Shown: positions 1-7,020, counted from the first letter of the stretch. The stretch is 10,774 nt of DNA from an uncultured Eubacteriales bacterium (GCA_900554855.1 USIZ01000019.1:1-10774), one strand, 5' to 3'. The notes: generated from the sequence alone by a model not told the origin. Program-made: numbers and translations.

Positions 1-155
1 ACACTGCCGCCCTCAACGGCCAACAGGAACAGGGTGCGCTCCCGGATGCGCCATGCCTCCCGCCGCGCCCGGCGCTTGTCCGCGCCCATGACGGCAAAGG
101 AAGCCAGATTGATGCACACCAAGTAGATCGTCAGGACAAGCTCAGGCGTGGTCAT
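1..155 (-). CDS. DUF1294 family membrane protein, 5' part only
   Basis: Only the first 51 codons are inside the window; the gene runs off the left edge. The visible protein begins MTTPELVLTIYLVCINLASF, a hydrophobic first membrane segment (about residues 5-23). It continues with MGADKRRARREAWRIRE and then a second hydrophobic stretch ending in EGGS. The pattern of one helix, then MG.DK..A....WRI.E.TL, then a helix with GGS is the hallmark of the small DUF1294 (YsdA-like) membrane proteins, which are usually about 80-100 residues and have no established function. The ATG (153-155) overlaps the TGA of the MATE gene in an ATGA junction. Translation is therefore probably coupled, and the gene is the third member of the nudC-MATE operon. 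The family assignment is from remembered motif resemblance; the C-terminal half cannot be checked. Confidence 0.75.
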   Translation of the reverse strand, partial: MTTPELVLTIYLVCINLASFAVMGADKRRARREAWRIRERTLFLLAVEGGS

Positions 156-1507
156 GTCCTGTTCTCCATCTGCACCACGGCGCGGCTCCACCGCCCGGTG
201 CGGTAGTAGATCAGCTGAATGATAATCTGTACCAGCGAGGCCAGCGGCGCGGCAATGCCGATCTGAAGCATGGTGACGCCGGGCAGGGTGGAGAACCAGA
301 TCACCAGCGGCAGGCGCACCAGGAACGTGGAAAACAGGCAGTTGAACATGGTGAAGCCGGTGTGGCCGCAGCCGCTGAAAAAGCCATTCAGGCAGAACAC
401 AAAGCACACCATCAGTGCGTCGATGCTGTAAGTGCGCAGATAGAGTACCCCGTGATAGACTACCTTGGCATCGGTGGTAAAGATGCCCATCAAAGCGCCG
501 GGGATCAGCTGCATTGCGGCGAACAGGATCGCCGTCAGTCCCAACGAGACCCCCATGGCGATCCAGATGCCCCGTTTGGCCCGCTCCGGCTGCCTTGCGC
601 CGATATTCTGAGCGGCGAACACGGCCAGCGAGGACATAAAGGCCACGGGGATAACCATGGAGAAGCCGATCATGCGCTCCACCACGCCCACGGCGGCGGA
701 TTGATCCAGACCGATCAGGTTGACCACCACTGTAATGATGATGAAGGACAGGGTGGTAAGCATATCCTGCAGCGCCACCGGCACGCCCAGCTGAAGCACC
801 TTGACCAGCTTGCCGCGCTCCGGTCGGACAGTGACCGGAAAGGGCAGGCCGCTCTTTTTCAGCGCGATCAGCGAACACAGGAACGAAATGGCCTGCGCCG
901 CCACGGTTGCCGCTGCCGCACCCGCCGCGCCCAGCCGGAACCCACCGACCAGAAGAAGGTCTCCCAGAATATTTACGCAGCAGGAAATGGCGATAAAGTA
1001 CATGGGCCGCTTGGAGTCACCGATGCCGCGCAGAATGCTGCTGACCACATTATAGCCCACGATGAACACGGTGCCGATGCCGCAGATATTCAGGTAGGCC
1101 CGGGCCGGATCCACCGCCTCGGCGGGCACCTGCATCAGCGTCACAAGGCCATTGCCCAGCGTCAGCAGCAGTGCGGTGATGCCCGCGGCCAGCACGGTGA
1201 AGAGCAGCACCATGTTGCCCACAGTCCGGCCCGCCTCCTTCTCCTGCCGCGCACCGATGTACTGGCCGATCAGGACCGTGCCGCCGGTGGCAATGCCGCA
1301 GACCAGCGAAGTGACCAGCTGCATGATCTGACTGGAATTGTTGACGGCGGCAATGCCCGCCGAGTCAGAAAAACGCCCCACGACCACCATATCGACCACG
1401 CCATAGAGAAACTGCAAAATGCTGGAACCCAGAAAGGGCAGGGAAAACCGCAGCAGCGCCGGGGCAATGGCTCCGCTGGTCAGGTTGAATGCGTGTTTAT
1501 CCTCCAT
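152..1507 (-). CDS. MATE family multidrug/toxin efflux transporter
   Basis: This is a 451-residue polytopic membrane protein, the usual length for MATE transporters (about 440-470, 12 helices). These export organic cations or metabolites in exchange for Na+ or H+. The first helix region carries LRFSLPFLGSSILQFLYG followed by VDMVVVGRFSDSAGIAAVNN, the typical LP....LQ.LY...D...VG.F signature. Later come TVLIGQYIGAR and the repeat-half signature RGIGDSKRPMYF....NILGDLLLV.GF.LGAAGAAAAT. I chose the ATG at 1505-1507 because AAAGGAG (1518-1524) lies 10 bases upstream and the protein then starts MEDKHAFNLTSGAI, a normal MATE N-terminus; a longer 15-residue extension is possible but has no signal. 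The start lies inside the 3' end of nudC (11-base overlap) and the stop overlaps the next start, so expression depends on the nudC promoter. The substrate cannot be told from sequence. Confidence 0.93.
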   Translation of the reverse strand: MEDKHAFNLTSGAIAPALLRFSLPFLGSSILQFLYGVVDMVVVGRFSDSAGIAAVNNSSQIMQLVTSLVCGIATGGTVLIGQYIGARQEKEAGRTVGNMVLLFTVLAAGITALLLTLGNGLVTLMQVPAEAVDPARAYLNICGIGTVFIVGYNVVSSILRGIGDSKRPMYFIAISCCVNILGDLLLVGGFRLGAAGAAAATVAAQAISFLCSLIALKKSGLPFPVTVRPERGKLVKVLQLGVPVALQDMLTTLSFIIITVVVNLIGLDQSAAVGVVERMIGFSMVIPVAFMSSLAVFAAQNIGARQPERAKRGIWIAMGVSLGLTAILFAAMQLIPGALMGIFTTDAKVVYHGVLYLRTYSIDALMVCFVFCLNGFFSGCGHTGFTMFNCLFSTFLVRLPLVIWFSTLPGVTMLQIGIAAPLASLVQIIIQLIYYRTGRWSRAVVQMENRT

Positions 1508-2327
1508 GGTATTCCCTCTCCTTTCCCTCCGCAAAGGCGCGCACCATTGCACTGGTCAGGCTGGTGTTGTCGTCCATCACCGGCACTTCGGTGCGGTCAA
1601 ACCACCTGGCCTCGGCCAGCTCCCGCTCTTCCAGAGTGACCGCATCATCGCCGTCCAGCTCTGCCCAATAGCCCAGCGTCAGGTTGCCGGCGCAGCCCCA
1701 GGGCTGAGAGCCGAAGTAGCGCACGTTCTTCACCCGCAGGCCGGTCTCCTCCAGCACCTCCCGGCGCACCGTCTCCTCCGCCGCCTCGCCGATCTCCACA
1801 AATCCGGCCACCAGCACAAACCATGTGACCGGCCGATCCGCATAGCGGGTCATGAGCAGACGGTCACCGTCAGTAACTGCCGCAATAACAGCCGGATTGA
1901 TGCGGGGATAGACTGCATTTCCGCAGTGCGGACAGCACACCTTCCGCTCATCCCGTCCCAGCTCCATGGGGTGGCCGCATTTCCCGCAGAAGCGGTTGGA
2001 TTCGTACCAGGTCCAAAGATGCTGGGCGGTAAACCCGGCCAGCGCCTGCTCCATGGGCTTCATTCCCCGGAGGCGCCGGGTACTCTGCCAGCTCAGTTCC
2101 CCCGGAAGTTCTTCCTGCTCGCAGCGGCCAAGAAAATAGTGCTCTCCATCGATAGAAAAAAGGTACTGACTCTCCGCCAGCGGCGGAAGTTCCCGCCGCC
2201 GCGGGTAGCTGCCGTCCTCCCGCAGATCGATCTTTCGTCCCTGAAAGCAGAGCACAAAATCGTCCGTCTGCTGCTCCGGCAGTGCAAAGCTGATATCCAG
2301 ACGGTGAGGAAAAATATCTTGAATCAC
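1497..2327 (-). CDS. nudC: NAD(+)/NADH diphosphatase, NudC type (Nudix hydrolase)
   Basis: The 276-residue protein has the three-part NudC layout. It has a variable N-terminal domain (about 1-105) and a four-cysteine zinc ribbon (C114, C117, C132, C135). The Nudix domain follows, with box G175-x5-E181-x7-R189-E190-V-L-E193-E194-T-G196-L. After the box comes SQPW (207-210), the hallmark that separates NudC from other Nudix enzymes; it continues GCAGN rather than the enterobacterial PFPQS. Known NudC enzymes cleave NAD(H) to NMN(H) and AMP, and in E. coli also remove NAD caps from RNA; the activity here is inferred. The only start in the open frame downstream of the last in-frame stop and compatible with family length is GTG (2325-2327), with a weak AAAGGA about 13 bases upstream. 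It is the first gene of the operon with MATE and DUF1294, directly behind a near-consensus promoter. Confidence 0.9.
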   Translation of the reverse strand: MIQDIFPHRLDISFALPEQQTDDFVLCFQGRKIDLREDGSYPRRRELPPLAESQYLFSIDGEHYFLGRCEQEELPGELSWQSTRRLRGMKPMEQALAGFTAQHLWTWYESNRFCGKCGHPMELGRDERKVCCPHCGNAVYPRINPAVIAAVTDGDRLLMTRYADRPVTWFVLVAGFVEIGEAAEETVRREVLEETGLRVKNVRYFGSQPWGCAGNLTLGYWAELDGDDAVTLEERELAEARWFDRTEVPVMDDNTSLTSAMVRAFAEGKEREYHGG

Positions 2328-2374
2328 AGGTTCAGTTCCATCCTTTGCGTAAAATAACTAAAAAAAGACAGTTT

Positions 2375-2403
2375 ATTATATCATTCATTTGTGCCGCTTT
2401 CAA
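2375..2403 (-). promoter_or_regulatory. Sigma-A promoter of the nudC-MATE-DUF1294 operon
   Basis: On the minus strand, TTGAAA (2398-2403) is followed after exactly 17 bases by a perfect TATAAT (2375-2380), preceded by TGA, which makes an extended -10. The start of transcription would fall near 2368, about 40 bases before the GTG of nudC. Read directly from sequence; activity is not tested. Confidence 0.85.
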
Positions 2404-2425
2404 TCGGAGTTAATCGACATTTTTC

Positions 2426-2454
2426 TTTTTATTCGTTGATGTTTATGATAGAAT
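2426..2454 (+). promoter_or_regulatory. Probable extended -10 promoter of the acyltransferase-ligase operon
   Basis: TAGAAT (2449-2454) preceded by TGA (2446-2448) forms an extended -10 element in an AT-rich stretch. The -35 position (2426-2431, TTTTTA) is poor, as is common with extended -10 promoters. Transcription would start near 2461, giving a leader of about 40 bases before the TTG start at 2500. It is divergent from the nudC promoter, with about 22 bases between the two elements. Confidence 0.55.
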
Positions 2455-2485
2455 AATTAATTGGACGTATTAGCTGCGACAGAGA

Positions 2486-2493
2486 GAAAGAGG
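2486..2493 (+). promoter_or_regulatory. Ribosome binding site that fixes a TTG start
   Basis: GAAAGAGG ends 6 bases before TTG at 2500-2502. No comparable signal precedes the in-frame TTG at 2461, which would in any case coincide with the expected transcription start. This decides the start of the acyltransferase-like gene. Confidence 0.6.
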
Positions 2494-2499
2494 TTTCCA

Positions 2500-3393
2500 T
2501 TGTCTTTTGTTGAAAAAAGGCCCCGAAAATGGGGCGACCGCAGAGACGGCCACTGGGTAAAAGACGCCCCGGGTCTGAATGTGGTTTTATGCAGTCTGCT
2601 GCCAAAACGGACTGAGAGCGAAGTCTATCTCCATCAGGAGATCGACGTCACCGCCCTTCTAAAATATCTAGAGGGCAAGAATACCCCGGATGCCCCCTAC
2701 AAGACCACCTTGTTCCACTGCATCGTCACCATGGTGGCACGCGTGATCAACGAGCGGCCCAAGCTGAACCGCTTCGTTCAGGCCGGCCGCATTTACGAGC
2801 GGGATGAGATCACCGTCAGCTTCGTCGCCAAGCGCCGCTTCACCGACCACAGCGAGGAGGCCCTGATGGTCTACAAGGCCAAGGGCGGCGACACGCTGGC
2901 CGACGTCAGCCGCCGCATCGTGGGCGAAGTGCATGAGATGCGGGAGCAGAAACACGCTGTGGGTCTGGACGATATCATGAACAAATTTGCCAAGCTGCCC
3001 CGGCTGCTGCTGATGTTCATCGTGCGTGTGGTGCGCTGGCTGGACTACTGGGGCAAAGTACCCAAGCTCTTTACGGAGGGCGACACCAACTACACCACGG
3101 TGCTCATCTCCAACCTGGGCAGCATTAAGTGCCCCGCCGTCTACCATCACCTGAACAACTACGGCACCAACTCCGTTATGATCACCATCGGCGCCATGCA
3201 CAAGTCCCCTGCCGTCATGCCGGACGGCTCCATTGAGGTGCGGGACATTGTGGATATCGGCGCCACGCTGGATGAGCGCATCGGCGACGGCTTTTACTTC
3301 GCCCGCTCCCTGAAGCTCATCCAACACATCTGCGCCCATCCCGAATTGCTGGATCGGCCGCTGGAGGAGGACAGCTGCTATGACTACAAATAA
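2500..3393 (+). CDS. Stand-alone E2/CAT-fold acyltransferase-like protein lacking the catalytic His
   Basis: The 297-residue protein resembles the catalytic domain of 2-oxo acid dehydrogenase E2 subunits. That fold is shared with chloramphenicol acetyltransferase and moves acyl groups from CoA or lipoamide. There is no lipoyl or subunit-binding domain and no E1/E3 gene nearby, so it is not a dehydrogenase component. Visible landmarks are LLPKRTESEVYLHQEIDVT near the N-terminus, TTVLISNLGS with S204 at the transition-state serine position, and DERIGDG (258-264) where E2 enzymes have DHR..DG. Asp263 and Gly264 are kept, but the general-base histidine is Glu259. Similar stand-alone proteins occur in clostridia, as far as I recall, with unknown role. 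TTG start at 2500 chosen from the ribosome binding site. It is first in an operon and overlaps the acyl-CoA ligase by 14 bases, suggesting the ligase supplies its acyl donor. Whether it is catalytic is open. Confidence 0.82.
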   Translation: MSFVEKRPRKWGDRRDGHWVKDAPGLNVVLCSLLPKRTESEVYLHQEIDVTALLKYLEGKNTPDAPYKTTLFHCIVTMVARVINERPKLNRFVQAGRIYERDEITVSFVAKRRFTDHSEEALMVYKAKGGDTLADVSRRIVGEVHEMREQKHAVGLDDIMNKFAKLPRLLLMFIVRVVRWLDYWGKVPKLFTEGDTNYTTVLISNLGSIKCPAVYHHLNNYGTNSVMITIGAMHKSPAVMPDGSIEVRDIVDIGATLDERIGDGFYFARSLKLIQHICAHPELLDRPLEEDSCYDYK

Positions 3394-5188
3394 AGCAGAA
3401 AAGCTCAAGCGCCCCTACAATGTAAAATATCAGACCCGCTCCATCACCTGGCCGGTGCCTGCCAACGTGAAAACGCCGTGGTTCAAAACAGCGGGTGACA
3501 TTCCCACTACGCTGGAGTATTTCGACGGTTCCATGGTCGACGCAATGGAGGCCACGGCCAAGTGCCTGCCCGACACGACGGCCTATAACTTCTATGGCAA
3601 TAAAGTGAGCTTTCAGGATTTCATCGCTCAGGTGCACGCCGCCGCCAAGGCACTGTGCGCCCAGGGCGTGTGCCCCGGCGACCGGGTGACCATCTGTATG
3701 CCCAATACGCCCCAGGCCATTATCCTGTTTTACGCCGTCAACCGCATGGGTGCAGTGGCCAACATGATCCACCCCCTGTCCGGTGAAGAGGAGATCGTCC
3801 ACTACATCAACGACTCCCACAGCGTGCTCTGCCTGACGCTCAGGCAGTTCTACCCGAAGTTCGCCCGCATCCGGGATCGGCTCACCCTCAAGACCCTGCT
3901 GATCTGCGATGTGACCGACGGTCTGGCCGGTGTGAAGAAGCTGCTCTATCCGCTGACCGTCAAGCAGAAGGTCAGTCTGCCCAAGAATGCCGACATTCTG
4001 CTCTGGAGGGACTTCATTTCTGCCGGCAAGCGCTGGAAGGGCGCTTACATCCACCACGCCGCCAGCGGCGATGTGGCCGCCATTCTCTACTCTGGCGGAA
4101 CCACCGGCACCAGCAAGGGGATCCTGCTGAGCAACCTGAATTTCAACGCACTGGCACTTCAGACCGGCACCGCCGGCGACTGCCTGCACCCAGGCCACAC
4201 CATGCTGTCCATCATGCCGGTGTTTCACGGCTTTGGTCTCGGTGTGTGCATTCACACGGTGCTCTACTGGGGCGGCACCGCCATTCTGATCCCCCAGTTT
4301 GACGCCAAGAGCTACTGCAAGCTGCTGGGTCAGTACAAGCCCAACTATATCGCCGGCGTGCCCACCCTGTTCGAGGCGCTTCTGCGCATGGAGGACGCCC
4401 AGAAGCTGGACATGAGCCAGCTGGAGGGCATCTTCTCCGGCGGCGACAGCCTGACCCCGGAGCTCAAGAACAAGGTGGATCTCTTCCTGCGGGAGCACGG
4501 CTCCAAGGAGCAGGTGCGTGAGGGCTACGGCACCACCGAGTGCGTCACCGCCAGCTGCCTGACCCCCCGATTCTTCTTCAAATCCGGCTCCATTGGCATT
4601 CCCTTCCCCGACACCTATTATAAAATCGTCATCCCCTCCACCCACGACGAGGTGCCTTACGGCACCGTGGGGGAGATCTGCCTGTCCGGCCCCACGGTCA
4701 TGCTGGGCTATATGGACAATCCCCGTGAGACCGCCCAGACCCTCCAGCAGCACGAGGACGGCCAGATCTGGCTCCACACCGGCGATCTGGGCGTCATGGA
4801 CGAGGAGGGCTTCATCTACTTCAAACAGCGGCTGAAGCGGATGATTGTCACCAGCGGCTATAATGTCTACCCTTCTCAGATTGAGAACGTGCTGGATGCC
4901 CATCCGGACGTGCTGATGAGCACCGTCATCGGCGTGAAGGATGACTACAAGATGCAGCGGGTCAAGGCCTTCATTGTGCCCAAACCCGGCGTTCAGCCCA
5001 GTGAGGAGCTGAAGCGCTCCATTCTGGACTACTGCTCCAGGCGGGTCGCCAAATACGCCATCCCCCGAGAGATCGAATTCCGCTCTGAGCTGCCCCATAC
5101 GCTGGTGGGCAAGGTGGCCTACACCGTGCTGGAGCGGGAGGAGTCGGACAAGGCTGCAAAAACCAAAACACCCGCCGGAGTCTCCTGA
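3380..5188 (+). CDS. AMP-forming acyl-CoA ligase (ANL superfamily)
   Basis: This 602-residue enzyme has all core motifs of the ANL superfamily, which activate a carboxylic acid with ATP to an acyl-adenylate and transfer it to CoA. The phosphate-binding loop is YSGGTTGTSKG (237-247). The A5 motif is REGYGTTE (380-387), and HTGDLG (466-471) carries the ribose-binding Asp469. The hinge region is RLKRMIVTSGYNVYP (484-498), and the C-terminal catalytic lysine is K578 in HTLVGKVAY. The size and an N-terminal segment of about 40 residues before the first recognisable domain fit fatty or aryl acyl-CoA synthetases rather than acetyl-CoA synthetase. The substrate cannot be read. The ATG at 3380 has an excellent GGAGGAGG (3363-3370) 9 bases upstream, inside the end of the preceding gene, so the two proteins are probably made together. 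No transmembrane segment or carrier protein is attached. Confidence 0.9.
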   Translation: MTTNKAEKLKRPYNVKYQTRSITWPVPANVKTPWFKTAGDIPTTLEYFDGSMVDAMEATAKCLPDTTAYNFYGNKVSFQDFIAQVHAAAKALCAQGVCPGDRVTICMPNTPQAIILFYAVNRMGAVANMIHPLSGEEEIVHYINDSHSVLCLTLRQFYPKFARIRDRLTLKTLLICDVTDGLAGVKKLLYPLTVKQKVSLPKNADILLWRDFISAGKRWKGAYIHHAASGDVAAILYSGGTTGTSKGILLSNLNFNALALQTGTAGDCLHPGHTMLSIMPVFHGFGLGVCIHTVLYWGGTAILIPQFDAKSYCKLLGQYKPNYIAGVPTLFEALLRMEDAQKLDMSQLEGIFSGGDSLTPELKNKVDLFLREHGSKEQVREGYGTTECVTASCLTPRFFFKSGSIGIPFPDTYYKIVIPSTHDEVPYGTVGEICLSGPTVMLGYMDNPRETAQTLQQHEDGQIWLHTGDLGVMDEEGFIYFKQRLKRMIVTSGYNVYPSQIENVLDAHPDVLMSTVIGVKDDYKMQRVKAFIVPKPGVQPSEELKRSILDYCSRRVAKYAIPREIEFRSELPHTLVGKVAYTVLEREESDKAAKTKTPAGVS

Positions 5189-5205
5189 ACTCCCGTAAAT
5201 AAGTA

Positions 5206-5244
5206 CTCCCCGCTGTGCTTGATACAGCGGGGAGCGTCGTTTTT
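5206..5244. terminator. Rho-independent terminator between convergent operons
   Basis: An 11-bp perfect stem, CTCCCCGCTGT (5206-5216) with ACAGCGGGGAG (5224-5234), has a 7-base loop. For plus-strand transcripts it is followed by CGTCG and five T (5240-5244). Read on the minus strand the stem is followed by TACTTATTTA, a weaker T-rich tail. It therefore ends the ligase operon and may also serve pyruvate kinase, whose stop codon is only about 8 bases from the stem. Confidence 0.85.
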
Positions 5245-6655
5245 ATACGGTTTCAATCTTGATCATATTGGTATTGCCGGTGCGGCCATTCACCATACCG
5301 CCGGTAATGACGATCTTATCGCCGCTCTTCAGGCGGAACGTCTCAGTGGTGACGTGCTTGGCGGTATAGAACAGCACGTCGGCGGAGTCGTACACCTCGC
5401 ACAGCGCCGGGGTGACACCCCAGGACAGAGCCAGCTTGCGCCACGTCTTTTCCGAGGTAGTCAGGCCCAGAATATCCACCGGCGGGCGGAACCGGGACAC
5501 CATTCGGGCCGTCATGCCGGACAGAGAGCAGGCCGTAATGGCGCTGGCTCCGATATCGATGGCCATGCCGCAGGTGGCGTGGGAGATGGCATCCACCGTA
5601 TTTTTGATCTTGAACTCCGCACTGACAAAGCGCTTGCGATAATTGATGCTCTCTTCCGTTTTTTCCGCGATGCGGGCCATGGTCTGCACCGTCAGCACCG
5701 GGTATTTGCCCGCCGCAGTCTCGCCGGAAAGCATGATGGCGCTGGTACCGTCATAGACGGCGTTGGCCACGTCGGAGATCTCCGCCCGGGTGGGTCTGGG
5801 GTTGTGGATCATGGACTCCAGCATTTCCGTGGCTGTGATGACCCGCTTGCCCAGCAGGCGGCACTTGGTGATGAGGTGCTTCTGAATGGCGGGCAGCTCC
5901 TCAAACGGGATCTCCACACCCATGTCGCCCCGGCCAATCATGATGCCGCTGCACTCCTGACAGATCTCCTCAATGTTGTCGATGCCGGACTGATTCTCGA
6001 TCTTGGCAATGAGCTCAATATCCGTGGCCCCGTTTGCCTCCAGAAATGCCCGCATATCCAGCAGATCCTGACGGCAGGAGACAAAGGAACAGGCGATGAA
6101 GTCCACATCCTGCTGAATGCCAAACAGCAGATCCGCCTTGTCCTGCTCACTGAGGAAGGTCTGCTTGAGCACCTTGTTGGGGAAGCTCATACTCTTGCGG
6201 TCGGACATCTCGCCCCCGGCCAGCACCTTGCAGATCACGTCGGTGTCGGTAGTCTTCTGCACCTCGAAGATCAGCAGGCCGTTGTTCACCAGCACCCGAT
6301 CGCCGCGCTGGAGGTCATGGGCCAGCCCGGCATAGCTGACGGAGACGTGGTGCTCGTCGCCCTCCTCCTGCCGGGTGGTAAAGGTGAAGGTATCGCCCTC
6401 CCGGACCTCGATCTTCCCGTTTTTAAAGGTGCGGATGCGGTATTCCGGACCCTTGGTGTCCAGCATAATGGCAATGGGCAGGCCCAGCTTCTCCCGCACG
6501 CGCTTGATGAGTTCGATCTTCTGACGGTGCTCCTCGTGGGTGCCGTGGGAAAAGTTCAGCCGGGCCACATTCATGCCCGCCTGACACAGGCCGGTCAGCG
6601 TCTCCTCGTCCGCACAGGCCGGGCCGATGGTGCATACGATTTTTGTTTTACGCAT
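5243..6655 (-). CDS. pyk: Pyruvate kinase
   Basis: The 470-residue enzyme catalyses the last step of glycolysis, phosphoenolpyruvate + ADP to pyruvate + ATP, in the cytoplasm. The N-terminus MRKTKIVCTIGP is diagnostic. Substrate and metal residues are visible in NVARLNFSHG (R32, N34, S36), in LDTKGPE (65-71), in the active-site lysine and metal ligand of AKIEN (K218, E220) and in GRGDMGVEIP (D244, where most enzymes read ARGDLGVE). The ADP-side helix is ITATEMLESM (273-282). The alpha/beta barrel is interrupted by a B domain (about 72-168), and a C-terminal allosteric-type domain ends at 470. It lacks the extra phosphohistidine-like domain found in Bacillus pyruvate kinase. The ATG at 6653-6655 is preceded by AAAGGAG (6665-6671) at 9 bases. 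It is transcribed alone from its own promoter and runs convergently into the shared terminator. Confidence 0.97.
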   Translation of the reverse strand: MRKTKIVCTIGPACADEETLTGLCQAGMNVARLNFSHGTHEEHRQKIELIKRVREKLGLPIAIMLDTKGPEYRIRTFKNGKIEVREGDTFTFTTRQEEGDEHHVSVSYAGLAHDLQRGDRVLVNNGLLIFEVQKTTDTDVICKVLAGGEMSDRKSMSFPNKVLKQTFLSEQDKADLLFGIQQDVDFIACSFVSCRQDLLDMRAFLEANGATDIELIAKIENQSGIDNIEEICQECSGIMIGRGDMGVEIPFEELPAIQKHLITKCRLLGKRVITATEMLESMIHNPRPTRAEISDVANAVYDGTSAIMLSGETAAGKYPVLTVQTMARIAEKTEESINYRKRFVSAEFKIKNTVDAISHATCGMAIDIGASAITACSLSGMTARMVSRFRPPVDILGLTTSEKTWRKLALSWGVTPALCEVYDSADVLFYTAKHVTTETFRLKSGDKIVITGGMVNGRTGNTNMIKIETV

Positions 6656-6707
6656 AATCACTCGCTCCTTTGCCGCTGTCAGCGCACTGCTTTTGCTTTC
6701 TGGCCCT

Positions 6708-6736
6708 ATCCTATCACAGCAGACAGCGCTTTGCAA
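6708..6736 (-). promoter_or_regulatory. Sigma-A promoter of pyk
   Basis: On the minus strand TTGCAA (6731-6736), a 17-base spacer and TAGGAT (6708-6713) with TGA just upstream form an extended -10 promoter. The predicted leader of about 45 bases contains a short dyad (CGCTG-A-CAGCG) before the ribosome binding site. Confidence 0.75.
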
Positions 6737-6741
6737 TGAGC

Positions 6742-6766
6742 TGAAAGGCGATTCAAAAGATTTTGA
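6742..6766. repeat. Two overlapping dyads upstream of the pyk -35 box
   Basis: TGAAAGGCGATTCA (6742-6755, outer arms TGAA/TTCA) and TCAAAA-GA-TTTTGA (6753-6766, 6-bp arms) overlap by three bases and lie 5-30 bases upstream of the pyk -35. They could be an operator or an AT-rich upstream element. The first resembles a catabolite-response element in outline, but its centre is GC instead of the required CG. Confidence 0.35.
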
Positions 6767-6819
6767 TTTTTAGAAAATTCATTGATAAAACAGCTTCCTT
6801 CTGCGCTTTTCCATGAAAT

Positions 6820-7004
6820 TTATACCAACATCATCATGCTGTAACCGCAGATGATCCGGTTGACCCGGTTCAACAGCGCGGCACCAAAATCTGTCTTTGC
6901 CTCGTTATAGCTGAGCCACTGCGCTCCATCAGCACACCGCTTTTGGCATAATCATCGGCACGGAACACCCGGCCGCAGGCACGGCACACATAGGCAAACG
7001 ACAT
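6820..7004 (-). pseudogene. Small CxxC (zinc-ribbon-like) protein gene with apparent frameshift
   Basis: An ATG at 7002-7004 with a strong GGGGGAG 7 bases upstream opens a frame encoding MSFAYVCRACGRVFRADDYA, which then reads 44 residues to TGA at 6870-6872. Its last half (SGSAITRQRQILVPRC) looks unnatural. The -1 frame, entered at the AAAA run (6941-6944), continues KRCADGAQWLSYNEAKTDF and on to ...NRIICGYSMMMLV and TAA at 6820-6822, a much more protein-like sequence. Joined, the product is 61 residues with cysteines at 7, 10, 24 and 53, suggesting a small metal-binding domain. I do not recognise the family. It starts 16 bases after the merR stop, so it is the second gene of that operon. The break is a one-base loss, a sequencing error, or less likely programmed slippage. 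Confidence 0.5.
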
Positions 7005-7020
7005 TTTACTTCTCCCCCTT

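Noticed and set aside
362..1639. 425-codon open frame antisense to the MATE transporter and nudC
   Set aside because: Histidine-, aspartate- and glutamine-rich sequence typical of the reverse of a hydrophobic membrane protein; no start signals.
2324..2341. Five-codon reading frame whose TGA overlaps the GTG of nudC
   Set aside because: A coupled leader peptide would be neat, but the ATG has AAAGG immediately adjacent with no proper spacing, so initiation is unlikely.
2520..2535. GCCCC-GAAAAT-GGGGC hairpin just inside the acyltransferase-like gene
   Set aside because: Five base pairs inside coding sequence without a T-tract; too weak to call a regulatory element.
3317..5098. 593-codon open frame antisense to the acyl-CoA ligase
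   Set aside because: Rich in H, G, V, D and Q with no recognisable domain, and lies opposite a gene with every ANL motif. It is a shadow frame caused by GC-biased third positions.
5219..6739. 506-codon open frame antisense to pyruvate kinase
   Set aside because: Low-complexity, no domain, no ribosome binding site, and it reads through the terminator; pyk on the other strand is unambiguous.
6742..6755. CcpA catabolite-response element at pyk
   Set aside because: The outer arms fit, but the invariant central CG is GC on both strands, so I list it only as an unidentified dyad.
6936..6950. Programmed -1 frameshifting in the small CxxC gene
   Set aside because: Only four A residues and no X-XXY-YYZ heptamer in phase; a simple indel or sequencing error explains the break better.
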